Positions 11,464-22,905 of a DNA stretch of 64,000 nt are shown here, in pieces. The notes under the pieces are model-generated. The model did not search any database, had not been told where the DNA came from, and was given only the letters and a program-made list of their open reading frames with translations. Position 1 is the stretch's first letter; each line of letters opens with the position of its first letter. This DNA is from Moniliophthora roreri (taxonomy: Eukaryota > Basidiomycota > Agaricomycetes > Agaricales > Marasmiaceae), in assembly GCA_001466705.2 (NCBI GenBank), contig LATX02000188.1:558001-622000 (forward strand), given 5' to 3'. The translations under genes and the position numbers were made by a program.

Positions 11464-13507
11464 ATGGACGCGTTATTTGTCCCATTGGCGAACGCCGTCG
11501 GGGCGTCGCTCGACCAAGTCAAAGTTCGTATTGCCTCTTTCTCTTACTTGCATAACCCATTCTAATTAACTTGCTTTTTGCTAGCTCATTTCATGTCTAC
11601 TTCTTTCGTATCCACTGGGCTCTGTATATGTCCGCATACCTGCTTCCCAACCTCACCTGCGACACCTGTTCAGCATATCGGTGTCTTTGTTCTATATGGG
11701 CCCGATGCTTAGTAGGTTTCTAAACTCTTCGATCGAAACGTGAATACTGAGAAGGACTTTCTAGATATGTGGAGTGGACTAGCACAGCTTCTGGTTGATG
11801 TCTTTGTAACGTATATAGTCGGGAGGGGCATCTGGGTCAAAGGTGGTGGTGAGAAGGGTGCAGAGAAGGGCAAGGCAGCTGTTTGGGCTGTCTTCGCGTG
11901 AGTGCTCATCTTTTCTGGTGCAACTTCCTTTACTTACACTTTGCTATATAGCTTTGTCTTGGGACATCTTATGGTCAAGTGCGTACGCGCTTTCTTTGTA
12001 AATTTTTTTCTCCTGACCGGTCATTCTTCCTGTCAATAGCCATGTCATACGCGCATTCTACAACTTCTCTTACGAAACTATTGAGGTCACTGGACCTCAA
12101 ATGGTGCTAGTCATGAAACTCACGACTTATGCCTGGAACGTTTATGATGGAAGAAGGTCGGAAAAGGTACGCGTTATTTTTTTTTAAAAAAGCTTTCATT
12201 CCTTCCTCGTATTCACTACATACACTCTAAAGGATCTAGATGCATGGCAACTCTCGAAGCGCATCACCCAATACCCTTCTCTACTTGAATTCCTCGGATA
12301 TTGTTTTTACTTCCCAGGTGTCCTCGTTGGTCCTTACCTCGAATACGCAGACTACCTCTCCCTTGTCAACGATACCGTCTTCACATCGCAGAACATCAAG
12401 TCTGCAAGCGGAAAGCGTAACTTGGCAGATGGTCGTAAACGTGTCGGGTACCGCAAGATGCTTACGGGACTTGTATACTTGGGCATTTTTGTTGTTGCTG
12501 GAGCTCAATGGAACTTTTCGGTTTTGTTGAGCGACGAATTCATCAAGAAGACCATGTGGGAGAGGATTCTGTGGTGCCAGCTCTACGGTACGATGGAGAG
12601 GACCAAGTACTACGCGATTTGGACGTTGACTGAGGTTCGTTGCTTTTCGTCCATCTCCCTGGAACTGCCTGCTAACCAGAAGAATAGGGTGCCGCTATCC
12701 TTACTGGCTTCGGATTTACAGGGTTCCGCCCTAGCCGCTCCCAACCTGGCAAGATGAGAAGCATGTGGGACGGCGCAGCGAACGTGAAGCCATTGGTTAT
12801 TGAGTGGCCTGACAACTTCAAGGTAAGACTCTTTTCCAGATCCTTTCGGTTCTTCGGCTGACACTCAACTGGACGTATAGGTTCTTCTCGACTCTTGGAA
12901 CATGAAAGCCAACGTCTGGCTCCGCGAGTGCGTATACAAACGCGCCGCAGCTCCTGGAAAGAAACCTGGTTTCTGGGCATCCATGGGAACATTTGGTGTT
13001 TCTGCGTTCTGGCACGGTGCTGCCATCGGCTACTACCTCACCTTCTTCATGGGTGGATTCATCACTACCGCCGCTCGTCTTGTACGGGCCAACATCCGTC
13101 CTCTCGTCCTCCCACCGCCCAATGCACCTGTCACGTTGACCAAGAGGATGTACGATATCATTGGTACGCTGACGGCGCTATTGATCTTGAACTATGTCGC
13201 ATCGCCGTTTATGCTCTTGACATGGGGTAATTCGATCGAGGCGTGGAGTCGACTTGGGTGGTATGGACATTATGTTGTCGGTGGTGGGCTGGCGTTCTTC
13301 TATTTGGGAGGTATGAAGTTCTGTAGGGGTATGCAGAAGAAGATGGGTGTTTTGCCACCTAGCAAGAAGGATACGAAAAAGAAGGATCCTGATACCGATA
13401 CAGAGAGTAAGAGTGCGCCTGGGAGTGGCGCAACTACGCCGATTATGGAAAAATCATTCCAACTTCCACCAGCTTTTGATGGTGTTGCACCACCGCCGAA
13501 GAAGTAA
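11464..13507 (+). CDS. ALE1: MBOAT lysophospholipid acyltransferase (ALE1/LPT1 type)
   Basis: Eight exons (11464-11523, 11585-11711, 11765-11897, 11952-11978, 12040-12166, 12233-12634, 12688-12822, 12881-13507) give 545 residues with all phases matching. It is a polytopic membrane protein of the MBOAT superfamily, placed in the endoplasmic reticulum in yeast. Ale1 enzymes re-acylate lysophospholipids with acyl-CoA in the Lands cycle. Diagnostic segments are the conserved WNVYDGRR region, the FPGVLVGPYLEYADYL loop, SWNMKANVWLRECVYKR, and GVSAFWHGAAIGYYLTFF with the invariant MBOAT histidine (FWHG). The N-terminus MDALFVPLANAVGASLDQVK suits the family. The C-terminus is Lys-rich and ends PPPKK, which could act as a dilysine retrieval signal (inference). 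The gene converges on the LENG1-type gene across about 355 bases. Confidence 0.95.
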
Positions 13508-13862
13508 GAACTGTGGAGTTCTGCACGGGTAGTAATCGGGAAGGAGAGCGGTACATTAATTGAACTTTGGGTTTTAGAATACTGTCGCTATCTAGAGATA
13601 CATATATCTTGTTTATCCAAAAGAACTGATTGCTTCTTATAACTGTGGCCCTCGTTTCATTGGTATTAGTACACACAATAAGCTCGATTACACCTCGCTA
13701 CGAAGTAGCGCATCACTTGATGCACAGGCTCAACATATTCCTCGACTGGGAACCTTATGAGTTGTCATGGACGTACTTAGAACCGGATAAAATCCTCACC
13801 TAGCGACCATGTCGACGAGGAAACAGTAAAATGGCAGATGGATGAAGACACAATCACGGTAA
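13508..13862. other. convergent 3' spacer
   Basis: About 355 bases shared by the 3' ends of ALE1 (+) and the Cir_N/LENG1-type gene (-). A+T-rich stretches are the only notable content. No gene was seen. Confidence 0.5.
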
Positions 13863-14854
13863 TCACCATCTTCTGTTGCCAGAACCGCCCCATCGTCTCT
13901 CCCTACTCTCCCTAGCCGCAGCAACTTCCCTCCGATTGTACATGTCGCCATATTCCGATGCACCATCCGAGCGTGTAGACATCGGAGTCTCACTTCCCAT
14001 TGCCTCCCGCTTCTTGGCTCTTATCAAAGCTAGAGCCCGCTCCCGTTCTGACGATTCGCGCGCAAGTCGAGCTTGCTGAGCTGAGGTAACAGTTGGTCCA
14101 TCCGTGTCCGATATGCGAAACTGAGGTTTTGACTTGGATATAGATTTCCCTCTTGATGAGGGTGGTGACGAAGCCAGTTGGTGCTGAATAGCTGTAAGAG
14201 GATCATGCATCGACTTTCGATTTGTATCTCTTTCACGTTTTCTGTATGGTGTTTAGATTAACCTTCACGAAATGAGGTGAATTATAAGCACCTTCTCTGT
14301 TCATCATCCCAATCCTCTTCTTCTCCGTCTTTCCCTCTAGACGACTTCCCATTCGAAGAGTACCAAGGACTCAAGTCCTTCTTGGACGGTGCCAGTGGAA
14401 TACCCTTCTCGGTTTCATCCGGAGCGCCAGGTTTCTTGGAACGTATTGAGGCTGCTGCTGCGATGGCACTCTGCCATTCGGTGAGTAAAAAGTTGGATGT
14501 ATACCAAAGGCATTGAGCAGACCTGTTCGAGATCCTCGAAAAAGTTGATGTGTTTTCCTGAGCCTAGACTGGAGCCTTGTATTGGTTGTTGCGGGGGAAG
14601 CTCTACTTGATTGCCCTTGCCCTCTACTTCAGCACGCTTTCTCAAGAGCTCAATTCGAGCTTCAGCGTCCTGCAAACGGTCAGTTAATCAGGCTATAATG
14701 AAGAGTTTGATAGTGATCATACAGCGACCATCACTCTCTCGTCCTCTCTTTCCACTTTTCTTCGTGCTTCTTCCTCATCCCGACGGACTCTTTCGATGTT
14801 ATCCCTTCGATAAGGATGGTAGGACTTGTGATGTGCGATGTTGAGTTTGCCCAT
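13863..14854 (-). CDS. Cir_N-domain protein, LENG1/pre-mRNA-splicing-factor type
   Basis: Four exons (14854-14723, 14669-14523, 14470-14292, 14241-13863) give 278 residues with consistent phases. The N-terminus MGKLNIAHHKSYHPYRRDN followed by IERVRRDEEEARRKVERED is the Cir_N domain, found in the CBF1-interacting corepressor CIR and in LENG1. A charged coiled-coil segment follows (DAEARIELLRKRAE). The rest is low complexity and Ser/Arg/Lys-rich, with a C-terminal alpha-helical part rich in Arg and Glu (QQARLARESSERERALALIR), ending GGSGNRRW. Proteins of this type are nuclear and linked to RNA splicing; a precise role here is an inference from the domain. The start codon is fixed by the family-typical MGKLNI opening. 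Confidence 0.88.
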
Positions 14855-15852
14855 TGTCTAAGGCTCAAGGTGAATGTCGTGGTAAGTGTCCAAGGGTATA
14901 GTCCGGCGCTAAAAGAACACCAAGTCGTTACATCGATTCAAGCTGTAAAATATGTACAAAGCTCTATCGAGAATTGAAGACAGTCATGCTACATATCTAC
15001 CACCAGCTCTGCTCAGATACGCCCTCGTATTCTCGTGACTTGCCACTTTCTAAGCTTCAAGTTTCGGTACCCTAGTGGCCAGGGCGAGATTCCGCGCGCG
15101 ATATGCAGTTTTTTGACTTCCAGTATAGCACCAAAACACACGAAAAACATCAGGAGGAGAATGATTGTTCTTTCAGCCTGTAAATATGGCAGACACCCTT
15201 TTGTTGATCAAGTGGAGTAACCTGCGAGAGTATAACCGTTTCGAACAAGCTAGAGACGAACATACCGATAGTAATGAATAGTAAAAGCTCAGTGACTCTC
15301 GGAAACAACATCTTGAAATGAAGTAGATGATATCAGTGTTTCTTCTCGTTGAATATTTGGAACTGTTGACTGTTCTAGATGCTCATGAATCAGATCATAT
15401 CTACGAATGGTTGAAGCAGCGGACGTACTGATGCACAATTGAAGAGTCACTGCGCTCAATGACACAGGATTGCAACCGTCCAAATCCTCTTGAGGCTCCA
15501 GATGACAAAGAAAAGTCCATTTGGGATGCTTAAGGCATTGGATCGAGCTGCGACTCAGAGGTTCTCGTGGCCAATTGGTCCAGACACTGGCGAGGTGAAT
15601 GTCAGGAGGTGATCGGAATAGGCGCTTATGGTCACTAAGCGCTTTAAGCACCAATGTTTATAAGTATGGTAGACTCAAGTAATAGCTATATACATAGTCA
15701 TTGGCTAAAAGAATGTCTGGAGTATGAATAAATTAGGTGTCCATAGTGTAAGAAAGCTATAATGTCTGTCCTCTTTGGGTATCATCGTGAAGTTGTGTCC
15801 ATAAAGTCCAATGTCCTTGTCTGAATCAGAAGCATCATCATTGTAATCGTAA
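14855..15852. other. intergenic region with one weak minus-strand ORF
   Basis: About 1 kb between the Cir_N gene and the 3' end of the third F-box gene. An open frame of 121 codons at 15289-15654 on the minus strand (MVLKALSDHKRLFRSPPDIH onward) has no recognisable domain and no clear splice partners. It may be noise or a decayed fragment. Nothing else was seen. Confidence 0.35.
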
Positions 15853-17302
15853 TCATAAGACTGTTAAAGAGCTGAGAGAAACACGAGTCCCTCGTGTTTT
15901 CCACTTTGCAGCCATCGAATTATTGGTCGTGATCAACACGTCCGTTCCCATGTACACCGAAACACTCTTCAGAGTGCGCTGGCGTATGAGCTGATCGAGA
16001 TCTGCAAGAGTTACTGCCTTGCCATAGCACTGCAACTTGATACTGCGCAATCTCGGAAGCAACCCATCCCGCGCTTCTCCCAGTCGGCGCAAGAATCCTT
16101 CCGATACAGGATCATTGGACTCTTCGCCTAGTGAGAACCTCAGTTCCAGGTTCTCGACGCGAGGAAGTGCAGCAATACATTGTATCAGCTGCGCTTCGTT
16201 TAAGGGAAGGTAAGAGATGCGCAGTGTCTCCAGCAATTTTCCTATTCGGCGAAGGAAGGAGAGGAAACGTGAATGATGAGGAACCCATTGCGCTAGCTCG
16301 GTCGTTATGTCTCGGTCGACAGCAGAGGGAATCAACCACTCGATGTGGAGTGCTTTTAAGGACGGAGCGTGGACCCTGCTCAGGAAGGCCACCACATTCC
16401 GTTCGGCTTCTACGTTTCTTTCTCCTTGAAAAGTGAAATGAAGGTCGCTGACTGCAGGTAATAGCACCTCCTGATCGTCTTTAGCTTCCAAAATACACGC
16501 TGCGTTGAGACTGCATCTTTGCAAATTAGGCGCCTCCTGCAGCAAGCGGAGACACTCGTCAAGCGTCAAGAGGCGTCCTACGCCATCGTCTAGCGTCAAC
16601 TGCAAATCTACCAATTGCGCCCAATTAACACCCATTCCCAGTATATCGAAGGAGCGATCGGTATACCAGACTCCCCGCATATCCAGTTTCATACTTTTGA
16701 GTATGTTGAAAGATGTAAAGCTGCCTATAGGTGCTGTATCCGCCTGCTGCAGCTCCAGTAAAGGCGTCATACAGGCACTTGGAACTGAAAGTTCCAGCTC
16801 ATAGCATCGTATGAAATGCGGAATGAGCAGCTTGATAACACGAGCGGGACATGGGTCGAGCCTACGTTGGAAAGTGTCTCTGGGAGGATTATAATTCAAC
16901 CGAACAGATATCCTGTGGTTCCTGGAGAGGGAAAGCCACCTGGTTACAAGGATCTCGATATTCCCTGACGCATACGGGTCACGTCCAGGTCCAGGGCTGA
17001 AATCTACCTCGAACCGCGACCAGAATTTCGAGGAGGCCATGCAGATGTCGCGCCATTTTCGACATACGGAAATGATATTGCCTATGGAAGGAGAGTGGTT
17101 TCTTCGTAAAACGGGGCGGTCGTCTTCGAGGTAATGTGAAAAAATCAATAGGGACAGCTCTACCGGAATGTTCAAGGGATTTAGTCGTTGAACATGTGCG
17201 ATGTTGAGATGCTGGGAACACAACATTAGCGTTGAATTCAAATGACATTTGGCATGATCCTGTTGCACACACCTGATCCTGGCTTCCGCGATGAACACTC
17301 AT
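15853..17302 (-). CDS. F-box protein, agaric type
   Basis: Two exons: 17302-17273 (MSVHRGSQDQ) and 17211-15853, joined by a 61-nt gtgtgt...cccag intron in phase 0, giving 462 residues. The F-box-like region is at about residues 17-65: LNPLNIPVELSLLIFSHYL, then IISVCRKWRDICMASSKFW. Downstream there are Leu-rich repeat-like segments (LVDLQLTLDDG, LKALHIEWL, VENLELRFSL, LRSIKLQCYG). The protein is a likely SCF ubiquitin-ligase adaptor with unknown target. Reading without the intron leaves the frame open into other start codons, but the spliced form places a short basic leader directly before the F-box, as in related proteins. A further upstream exon cannot be excluded. Confidence 0.85.
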
Positions 17303-18018
17303 AGAATGTGAAGCGTTAAAGAACGAAGAAGAGAGCGAACTACCAGCGTTTATGAGTGAAGTCGTGGTCGGTTGAGACAAGGATAAATAAAGCGAAGCTG
17401 TCGAAAAAAGGGGTCGTAAAGGGCCGAAGAGACGATACGAGAATATGGAGTTATGAAACATACCGTCTTTCTTATATAGTCGCCTCCCTTGACGAAGCAG
17501 CCAGGTGGCATAATAATGAAAACGCGCCACGCATACCTCTCACCGAACCCGAGACTCGGTTCAATTAATTCTCCATCTCATATTCACGTCGCCCCGTGCT
17601 ATGTACATGACATTCGGCATGCACAGCGTCAAATTGACATCACTGAATGGATTCGTCGTCTGGCGGCCCAAATTTGAATGTTAAGACATGGTACCTGCCT
17701 GAGGGACATCATGGGAAAGAAAAGATCAACAGCGCCCTCATTGCTCCGACGCTGAAAATACTGCTCAGTCGTCAAGTATCAGTGATATACAAAGACCAAC
17801 AAGCAACCGATGTCAGAGGCAACAAGTCTGACTGAATGGGCCCTGTTAGAGGTGTACTGAGCGCCCGCTACGAGTTGCTACCACGTTCGATAACAGGCGA
17901 CTCGTCGTCCGACACGCAAAACCAGATGTAGTGTGTAAATGTGATCTGTCGTTGCTGACCCGACGTTCGCGGTAAAGAATACATGATTGAAGCCCCATAT
18001 TTTCGCACCTTCTACGTA
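17303..18018. other. intergenic region
   Basis: About 715 bases holding the 5' region of the F-box gene (-) and the 3' flank of NUG1 (-). Short open frames on both strands look like chance. No repeat or RNA gene was recognised. Confidence 0.45.
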
Positions 18019-20394
18019 TCAAAAGTATTTCCCAAAATCGTACGCTTCCCCGTCGTCTGCAGAAGTTGCCATTTTTGGTCTCGTCTTCGATGAAACATTT
18101 GCAGCAGTCTTTTTCGGCGGCGCTGAGTTTAGGTCCTTCATGGCGGATTTTGGAGGTGCTTTAAGCTTTGAAGCTTTGCTTATGGCTGCTTTGGGGAGAC
18201 TGCGGTCTCCGGCTTTCGCGAACGCCACTTTTTTACTGGGAGGATGTGCCACTGGATCTGTCCTTTTTCGTTTATGGTTGGTATTGGACGACAAGGCTTC
18301 CCGTTCCTTCTTTTCATTTTGATCTTCAGAGTCTTCTGCCGCAGTATCCCCATTAGACATTTCCTGGTCCTGGTCCTGGTCTTCGTCTTCGTCGCCATCT
18401 ACTTCCATCTGATCATCGTCATCACCCTCGGAATCATCACTATAATCACTATCATCCTCCACTGCAGCATAAGTATCGTCAAGAGACAGTCTACGCTCGT
18501 CAATCTTCCCCGCAGTCAGCTTGACCAATCCGCCCGCTCTTCGCATGTCCTTTTTCGACGTGAGACCTGAGAAAATAGCCTCGTTGCTCTCGGTAGACGT
18601 CGAACCAACGGGTACGTCTTTACTCGAAGGAGCGCAGTACCATCGGATTTGGCCTATATTCCAGTCCCGAAGTATTATCCGAGAGGCACTGGTAATATCT
18701 AAATGACCGCGCTGTGTCGGTCATGTTGAATGTCAATAGAATACCGAAGTAACTGAAGAAGATAAGTCTCTGACACACCTTTTGAACGAGCTGCTGTGCT
18801 CTCGCTACACCCGCCAAGAACGCTTGTACATCGCCGCGAGGGAAGATTGGCAGATTGTACAGAAGCATGAGGTCTTCTGGATTGGAACGAGTCACAATCT
18901 CGGATACTATGCGAATAGTGAGAAGAGGCGAGTATAGTGATCTCCGAGTGACTCACTGGGGAGAGATGGGTCCTTCAGACGATCGATTCTGCCTCGATTC
19001 CGGATGAGAATATCGTGTGAGCGAGCTTTTGACGTTTCTTCAGCGTCTTTTTCTTCTTCCCATTCCCATAAGAATCCGGGAGTATCAATGATGTGTATGG
19101 GGGAACCTTCAATGTCGATAGTGACTTCCTGAGGAATAGACGTAGTGGTAGGACCTCTAGAAGATGATTGGGCCTCATAGACGGGCAAGATCGCTTTTTT
19201 GAGAAGTGAATTGACGAAGGAGCTCTTGCCAACCTAAGGGAGACTGGCTTAATTTCAGGGACGCAAGGTAATAGTGAGTCATACGCACATTCGCTACGCC
19301 AACTACAGCGACTGTAAATGAGTCACCCTTCTTCGCTTTCACCCAGTCTTGCAAGCATTGCTGGATAGACTCTACACCAAGAGCATCTGCAACGGGCTTT
19401 TTCGCCTTCGCCTTTCCCTTGACATCAGCAGGTACACGCGGATTTTCAGGTAAGAACGATGTTGCTGCACGGAACAGTAATGTCGGATGTTGCTTCCTTA
19501 GGACTCTAACCCAGGCTTCCACAGCTTCCTTTGGGCAGGTATCTGTAGATTGTAGAATCATTAGTACGAGAAAAGATACCAGAAAGCATAGCTGAACTCC
19601 CCAATCTTATTTAGCACGAACAACACCTTTTTGCCTGCCTTTTCAGCGACCTCTTCCAAGTGAGAACTTCGGAAGGACAGAGGATCCCTCGCATCTAAGA
19701 CCTGTATGATCGCATCTGCTGCGTCCAGAACACTCTGCAAATGTGGCAGGTCTCTGTTGATGAGTAGAGGCGCTTCTTCGTCTTCATCTTCCTCATCGTC
19801 TTCGGTCGCAACAGCCTGCTCTGACACCCTACTACTGGCAATCCTCTTCGCGCTGATGCTTCCAACTCCTTGGATATCACCGTCTTTGTCATCGTCAAGA
19901 GGTCTTTCTTCGTCAGCTGGCTCATTGTCAGATCCATCGTCTACCTCAACGTCAACTTGGTCCGCCAGTAAACCTTTTTTCGCATCTTTCCTTCGCTGCT
20001 TCTCCTCTGCGGCCTAACAGTTGAAGAAATTAATGAGCATAGAGTCATCAGATGACAATAACGCCCGCACCAATCTCCTCTGCTCAGCAACTTCAGCTAA
20101 AATCTGGTCCTTGTAGGGGAAGTTATTCGGGATACCAGGATCCTTTTTATGTTCTGCAACGCATAAAAATTCGGTTTAGACAAATTTACGACTCTTTCTA
20201 GACACAACACGCACTAGACTTCCACTGAGGGTTCTTTTTCGCCGCCTTGACTTTTTTCCGCTTGCTTTCTTTTATTCTCTCTTGAAGTCTTCTGCGTTCG
20301 TGAGTGGTACCTCGCTTGCTGGTCTCTGAGTCTGGGTTAGCTTTTAGATCAACTTGCCAGAATGGAGGTGCGTACTTTTGCGTATTCGAGGCAT
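18019..20394 (-). CDS. NUG1: nucleolar GTPase NUG1/Grn1 (nucleostemin family)
   Basis: Eight exons (20394-20376, 20325-20215, 20153-20071, 20013-19602, 19542-19289, 19233-18957, 18906-18779, 18711-18019) give 658 residues. The protein starts MPRIRKKTSKRGTTHERRR, the basic N-terminus typical of the family. It carries a circularly permuted GTPase domain in the order G4 (NKID), G1 (VGVANVGKSS), then G3 (IDTPG), followed by an RNA-binding-like helical part. The C-terminus is long and acidic and then basic (DDSEGDDDDQMEVDGDE and a Lys-rich end). In yeast NUG1 acts in assembly and export of the 60S pre-ribosome. The intron at 19543-19601 interrupts the G4 motif between NKI and D and begins with GG, not GT; see the finding. 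Without splicing, translation would stop soon after NKIGEFSYAFWYLFSY. Confidence 0.9.
19543..19601 (-). other. NUG1 intron with non-canonical GG donor
   Basis: Read on the minus strand this 59-nt interval begins gggagt where a gtgagt donor is expected. It contains a strong branch-like sequence tactaat and ends ctacag. Removing it restores phase 1 to phase 1 and recreates NKID followed by TCPKEAVEAW, as in the nucleostemin family. An alternative GC donor 10 bases downstream would give NKIGEFN and lose the G4 aspartate. Confidence 0.7.
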
Positions 20395-21579
20395 ATTTAG
20401 ATGTAGATGGACGAACGAAGCAGATTACCCAAAATTTCTGAGCCAAAAAGTCACATTCCAAATTTGGATGTACACCAAGCGCTCAGGTTCCCAGAAGCGC
20501 CGGAAAGTTTTTCGCGCACTACTCGGATGGTGGATCGGGGATACCCTAAATAATTCACTGTACTTAAAAAACGCATAGCTCTGGATGAGTTAGCCACTGT
20601 AGATAGTCAGCGGAAGAGAAGCCGTCACTTGTGCTGGCAGCTATACAAATTTCTGTGCTAGACAGCCTCACAACAGGAATGGAAAAGTAGGCTTGTAAGA
20701 GCAGCAAAGAATCGTCGATGATGCTAATCTTGAGCTTGCCTTGCGGCTGGAACAGTTCATTAAAGCAGCCACAGGGATCATGAGCGCGGCATCGGGTCCG
20801 AAAGGAGGGGTTGACAGGGACACTTCGCTCCGAGCCTCAAACCGAACTGGACGAGCTACATAGAGAGAATCACTGGGGGGCGGTATCCTCAGCCCACATG
20901 CCGTGAACTGGAAAAGAGAAACAGAACTTTTCTGTGCATAGGATGTCCGAATTCCGGAAATTTAGTCAAGCTTTGCGTAAGTACAAAGGATCACTTGGCC
21001 TGCTACTTCACTGCTACTTTCGATTGCAAGCCAGTAAAGCGCACGCTTTTGCCTTTCGCATGTCAAGAACTATCAATGGAAAATTTACGCAAAGAATTAA
21101 TCATTGCCTTTGTAGGTAAGTACACAAGCAAATGACTACGCCACCAATCATCAATGGCACTGGACCAACACTCATCGACATCGCTAAAGGAGAGCATGAT
21201 AGCCGCCCAAAAAGAACGGGTTCTTACCTGCCGCTTCAAGTTCCACACGTTGGAGACCTCCATTGACGCCGAACGGCAGACTTTAATACCATAGGATAGG
21301 ACAATGCCGTAAGACTTTTTTGAGTTGAACCTTCGCATCTTGCCTTCCTTCCTCAACGCACTGGACAAGCGCCGGTACTTCATACGGTTGGAGTTGCAAT
21401 AAAATAGAAGAGCGACAACGAGAACGATAGCTAAAACTTGACACAGAACTTGACAACTTGTACTTGGAAATATTGAGAGCTCCTGATTGAGAATCTTCTC
21501 TTTTGTACCAATAGTGTAGATGATTGACGCCTTCAAATTGACTTTTTTTGACCAATCGCCAAGAAAATGAAAAGCTTCT
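20395..21579. other. intergenic region between NUG1 and the Tra2-like gene
   Basis: About 1.2 kb. It contains the NUG1 promoter side and the Tra2-like 3' flank. A minus-strand open frame running in from the Tra2-like gene (about 21063-22037) is out of frame with the RRM and is treated as a shadow. No repeat or RNA gene was recognised. Confidence 0.4.
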
Positions 21580-22580
21580 TCACCAGCGGGACTCGGGGGG
21601 AGGTGCATCATAGTCCCGTCGCGAAGGGCTGCTGCCTCGAGGCGGGCTACGCGAGTAGCTACGACGGCGACGGTACTCGGGAGAGTGTCCCCTGCGAGGC
21701 GCCGGGCTTCGACGTTCCCTCCAATCGCGACTGTCCCTGCCATAGGGATCACGGTCTCGGTCACGGTCCCTACGATAGTGATCACGATCCCGGTCTCGAT
21801 GGTAGTCACGGTCCCTATCTCGATCCCGAGTATATGTATCACGCTGCCTACGATGGCCCATATACTCGCCGGGAGTTGGCGCATGAGGACGGTCGGTGAC
21901 AGAGTAGTCCACTCGAATTCGACGGCCATTGAGGTCCTGTTGCGAATCAGTATCAAGGTAATTGTGGAGAAAGAAATTAGACTCACAATTCCGTTCAATT
22001 CTTGAATGCATCGAGTTGCTTCTTCGACAGTGGCCATCCTAATGAACCCGAAGCCTCTAGAGCGGTCAGACTAGCCGAACCGAGTAAGTCGTCGTGAAGG
22101 TGAACAAAGACAAACAAATGCTCACCCTCTGGTCATAGACAATGGTCACTTTCTCAACGCGACCAAAACGGCTGAACTCTTCATCTAGATCACGTTCTTG
22201 CGTGCGGATACTAAGGCCAAATACACCAAGGACATTTGAAGGGTTGGGTGCCTGACGTGGCTATTTAGACAACCAAATTTACAAGAAAAAACCGGATACT
22301 TACAATAGGTGCGTGAGGTGGTCGTCTGGGAGTAGCGGCAGGAGGGGGTGATCTTCGACGATATGGGCTTCGATACCCATTTTCACGTGGAGCGCTACGA
22401 GAGCGAGAGCGGCCTCTCGGCGGAGGAGGGAGTGCTTCTCTGTCACGGTCCGGAGGTGGAGGTGCGTCATTGTACTCTTGCGAGTAAGGATCCTGCGGCA
22501 TTGGAGGTGGAGGAGCGCCCTCTGCGTACTGGGAGACAGGTCGGCTATTGCCTTTGACAAGTGACTGCAGCACATACCAT
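21580..22580 (-). CDS. Tra2-like splicing regulator (RRM plus RS-rich tail)
   Basis: Five exons (22580-22578, 22528-22304, 22260-22126, 22070-21987, 21936-21580) give 267 residues. The first exon would be only ATG, followed by a 49-nt gtatgt...cccag intron and then [15 protein letters not shown]. The N-terminal third is Pro/Arg/Ser-rich with an [11 protein letters not shown] element. A single RRM follows, with RNP2 (LGVFGLS) and RNP1 (RSRGFGFI), and ends GRRIRVDYS. The C-terminus has many Arg-Asp dipeptides ([20 protein letters not shown]) and RS motifs, ending PPPESRW. The order RS-RRM-RS matches transformer-2 proteins, which bind exonic enhancers and regulate splice-site choice in the nucleus. 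Start choice is an inference; no other in-frame ATG precedes the open part. Confidence 0.85.
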
Positions 22581-22905
22581 TTCTGAAAAGAGTAGACCTT
22601 CCTCTACAAAATAAAAAGCAAATTTTGATGAGTCTGGGCCCTCAAGAGTCAGAGCTGGGTTATTCTCAAGAGTTACACAGAGAAATTTACCTTTTTGAAG
22701 GGCAGCAGGTAGTAACCACGCGGGAAGAAGTTGGAGCACGCTGTGCAGATAATTGAGCGGAGCTTGAAAGAATTCGGCGACTACCGAAACCTTATTTCGA
22801 GCGACTGTACAGTTCTTGCAAGGCTTGTGTTTGGACTTGTTGTATTCTCGACAGTCAAGTTTCCTCAAGCCGGCAAGAACAAGATCAAGCAAGAAATTTA
22901 CGCTC
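22581..22905. promoter_or_regulatory. bidirectional promoter between Tra2-like gene and RPL18
   Basis: The 325 bases between the two divergent start codons must carry both promoters. A plus-strand open frame crosses it but is out of frame with RPL18 and looks like chance. No TATA box was picked out, in keeping with many fungal ribosomal-protein promoters. Confidence 0.55.

Noticed and set aside
12895..13230. Second plus-strand frame inside ALE1
   Set aside because: Shadow of the conserved last ALE1 exon; the MBOAT histidine frame is clearly the coding one.
21063..22037. Minus-strand ORF of 324 codons over the Tra2-like gene
   Set aside because: It starts with a real RRM segment but then runs through an intron and reads the Arg/Asp-rich exon in a wrong frame, giving Ile/Val/Thr-rich nonsense; the RS-rich frame is the real one.
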